Shown here piece by piece: positions 62,136 to 64,000 of a DNA stretch of 64,000 nucleotides (position 1 is the stretch's first letter; every line of letters begins with the position of its first letter). The notes beneath the pieces were generated by a model. That model was not told the DNA's origin and did no database searches. It worked only from the letters and a program-made list of their open reading frames with translations. A program made the position numbers and the translations under genes. The stretch comes from Taklimakanibacter deserti (lineage in GTDB: Bacteria; Pseudomonadota; Alphaproteobacteria; Rhizobiales; Aestuariivirgaceae), in the NCBI GenBank assembly GCA_003574785.1, contig QORU01000003.1:62001-126000 (forward strand), given 5' to 3'.

Positions 62136-63233
62136 ATGACCCAGACCGACGTCGCTGACAAGGCTGGAACGGCGTTGGCACCGCTTTCGCCGCCGAAGGC
62201 GGGCGTGCCTGCCACCGTCCTGCTTCCGCCCGCGACCAGAAAACCCCGCCTGCATTTATGGATCGGCCTCGCCCTCGTGGTCCTGGCCGGAGGCGCCGTC
62301 GGGGCGAGCTATTGGTGGCAGTATGTTACACCGGGATTGCCGGCCGGCATCGCATCCGGCAACGGGCGTGTGGAGGCAGACCAGATTGACATTGCGACCA
62401 AGCTCGGCGGCCGTGTCGCGGAGCTTTTGGCGGATGAGGGCGATACCGTGACTGCCGGCCAGGTCGTAGGACGGATGGATACCGCCGACCTCGAAGCATC
62501 GCTGGCAAAGAAGAAAGCCGAAATCAGACGGCTGGAGAGCGTGCGCGAAGGAGCGAAAACGGATGTCGATCGGCGCAACACAGAAGTCACTCTCGCCGTG
62601 CAGAACTTCAAGCGAACCGGCTTTCTGTTCCAGAAAGGCTACGCGACGACGGAACTGCTCGATCAGCGGCAGCAGCAACTCGACGCCGCAACGGCGGACC
62701 TCGCCGGGATGAAAGCGCTGCTGCAAGCGGCTGAGCAGGCGCTCGAGGGTGCCCGCCATGATGCCCACGCTACCGAGGTCGACATCGCCGACGCCACGCT
62801 GGTGGCCCCGCGCGACGGTCGCATTCAGTATCGCCTGGCGAACACCGGAGAGGTACTCGCGGCCGGCGGAAAGGTCTTCACCATGCTCGATCTGGGATAT
62901 GTCTACATGGACCTTTTCCTGCCGACCGCGCAAGCTGGGCGCGCTGCCGTCGGAGCCGACGCGCGTATCGTGCTCGACGCCTTTCCGGAAAGCCCGATCC
63001 CGGCGAAGGTCGTGTTCGTCTCGGACCAGGCGCAGTTCACTCCAAAGGCGGTGGAGACGAAGAGCGAGCGCGACAAGCTGATGTTCCGCGTTCGAATCCG
63101 GACTGACAACGAGTTTCTCCGCGCACATCCGAACCAGATCCGCGCAGGCTCGCCGGGCATCGGCTTCGTCCTTCTGGACGCGACCGCCGACTGGCCTGCC
63201 GCGCTCAAACCGGTGCACTCGGATGCCGAATAG
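62136..63233 (+). CDS. HlyD-type membrane fusion protein
   Basis: The 365-residue protein has one N-terminal membrane helix ([20 protein letters not shown]), a lipoyl-type segment ([20 protein letters not shown]), a coiled-coil hairpin (about residues 140-230) and a C-terminal beta domain. GGGAGA precedes ATG 62136. It should bridge an inner-membrane exporter to the outside. It overlaps the next gene by 11 bp. Confidence 0.88.
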   Translation: MTQTDVADKAGTALAPLSPPKAGVPATVLLPPATRKPRLHLWIGLALVVLAGGAVGASYWWQYVTPGLPAGIASGNGRVEADQIDIATKLGGRVAELLADEGDTVTAGQVVGRMDTADLEASLAKKKAEIRRLESVREGAKTDVDRRNTEVTLAVQNFKRTGFLFQKGYATTELLDQRQQQLDAATADLAGMKALLQAAEQALEGARHDAHATEVDIADATLVAPRDGRIQYRLANTGEVLAAGGKVFTMLDLGYVYMDLFLPTAQAGRAAVGADARIVLDAFPESPIPAKVVFVSDQAQFTPKAVETKSERDKLMFRVRIRTDNEFLRAHPNQIRAGSPGIGFVLLDATADWPAALKPVHSDAE

Positions 63234-64000
63234 CATCGAGCCGGTCGTCGAGATCCTGGGGCTTCGCCATCACTACAGGGCGACGGCGGCACTCGAGGAT
63301 ATCTCCCTTGAGATCGGCGCTGGCGCATTCGTCGGCCTTATCGGCCCGGACGGCGTCGGCAAATCGACGCTTCTCGGCTTGATCGCGGGCACCAAGCGGC
63401 TGCAGTCGGGCCATGTGCTGGTGCTCGGTGGGAACATGGTTGATCCCCGACATCGGGCGAGCATCTGCCCGAGCATTGCGTATATGCCGCAGGGGCTGGG
63501 CAGGAACCTCTATCCCGACCTGAGCGTCGAGGAGAATATCGACTTCTTCGCCCGCCTGTTCGGTCAGCCGCCGGCGGAGCGGCGGCAGCGGCTGGAGGAG
63601 CTTCTCGAAGCAACCGGCCTCGCGCCTTTCCGTGATCGCCAGGCTCGCAAGCTGTCCGGCGGCATGCGGCAAAAGCTCGGCCTCTGTTGCGCTCTCGTGC
63701 ACGATCCCGACTTGCTCATCCTCGATGAGCCGACGACCGGCGTCGATCCGCTGTCACGCCGCCAGTTCTGGGACCTGATCGGGCGGATGCACCAAGAGCG
63801 CGCAGAGATGAGCGTGATCGTGGCTACCGCCTACATGGAGGAGGCGGAACGTTTCGACTTTTTGTTTGCGATGAACGCAGGCCGGATATTGGCCAGGGGC
63901 TCGCCTTCCGAGTTCAAGTCAGCCGCGGGAAGTGCGGACCTGGAAGGGGCATTCATGGCCCTACTCCCCGAAACAATTCGCCGCGCTCACAGGGCACTCC
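63223..64000 (+). CDS. RbbA-like ABC transporter ATPase, partial at the right edge
   Basis: The open frame from ATG 63223 runs to the window end without a stop (about 259 codons seen). It has Walker [12 protein letters not shown], signature [10 protein letters not shown], and Walker [15 protein letters not shown]. With the preceding HlyD gene, the arrangement fits the RbbA/YhiH type, which has two nucleotide-binding domains and an ABC-2 permease part. The rest lies outside the window. Confidence 0.88.
   Translation, partial: MPNSIEPVVEILGLRHHYRATAALEDISLEIGAGAFVGLIGPDGVGKSTLLGLIAGTKRLQSGHVLVLGGNMVDPRHRASICPSIAYMPQGLGRNLYPDLSVEENIDFFARLFGQPPAERRQRLEELLEATGLAPFRDRQARKLSGGMRQKLGLCCALVHDPDLLILDEPTTGVDPLSRRQFWDLIGRMHQERAEMSVIVATAYMEEAERFDFLFAMNAGRILARGSPSEFKSAAGSADLEGAFMALLPETIRRAHRAL

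Noticed and set aside
20086..64000. Integrase or insertion sequence to explain the island
   Set aside because: I found no integrase, transposase or terminal repeats in the window, so mobility is not claimed.
1..64000. CRISPR array
   Set aside because: No regular short repeats with spacers are seen.

Overview
The window is high-GC DNA from an alphaproteobacterium, most likely a member of the Hyphomicrobiales (Rhizobiales). The pointers are an alphaproteobacterial-type serC-serA pair, an RpoH of the rhizobial kind, intergenic palindromes of rhizobial style, and a FixK/FNR-type oxygen-control network. I could not run any search, so the genus is not named.

Positions 1-20085 look like ordinary chromosome. 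An amino-acid ABC importer (15-2302, minus) lies divergent from a FadR-type regulator (2479). Serine biosynthesis follows (serC, serA). Next come a decayed TIGR03032-family gene, a tandem pair of LuxR-type regulators, a MuiA-like envelope protein, purA followed by a LAS-type metallopeptidase, several membrane proteins, a CAP-domain protein, rpoH, an RluD-type pseudouridine synthase and tRNA-Glu(CUC) at 20010-20085. I found no perfect FNR/FixK box (TTGAY-N4-RTCAA) in this part.

Positions 20086 to about 62100 form a different landscape. Next to the tRNA lie broken genes: an interrupted hypothetical, a frameshifted cytochrome c and a multiply frameshifted nhaC. After these comes a block rich in stress genes: seven universal stress proteins (USPs), a Ca2+/H+ exchanger, a CYTH-CHAD protein, an MscS channel interrupted by one in-frame TGA, CBS, BON and EF-hand proteins, c-type cytochromes, a split YeeE/YedE transporter, a P1B-type ATPase, a Pat-like acyl-CoA synthetase/acetyltransferase, an APH-AAA kinase, an alcohol dehydrogenase, two host-attachment (baeRF-like) proteins and hemN. 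I count 23 perfect TTGAY-N4-RTCAA sites and two near-perfect ones between 22879 and 62060. Many end about 50-75 bp before a start codon. The block also carries its own candidate regulators: a four-cysteine FNR (60279), a cysteine-poor FixK-like protein (49992), a hybrid histidine kinase whose PAS domain resembles the haem PAS of FixL (52602), an OmpR-type response regulator (50831) and a NarX-type histidine kinase (26612). I read it as an oxygen-responsive survival island, functionally similar in idea to the mycobacterial DosR dormancy regulon but built on FNR/FixK. This reading is inference.

A 1.47-kb tandem duplication (40448-43384) duplicated one USP with its promoter and left truncated copies of its two neighbours. 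The window ends in a HlyD-RbbA-type export operon cut by the right edge (62136-64000).
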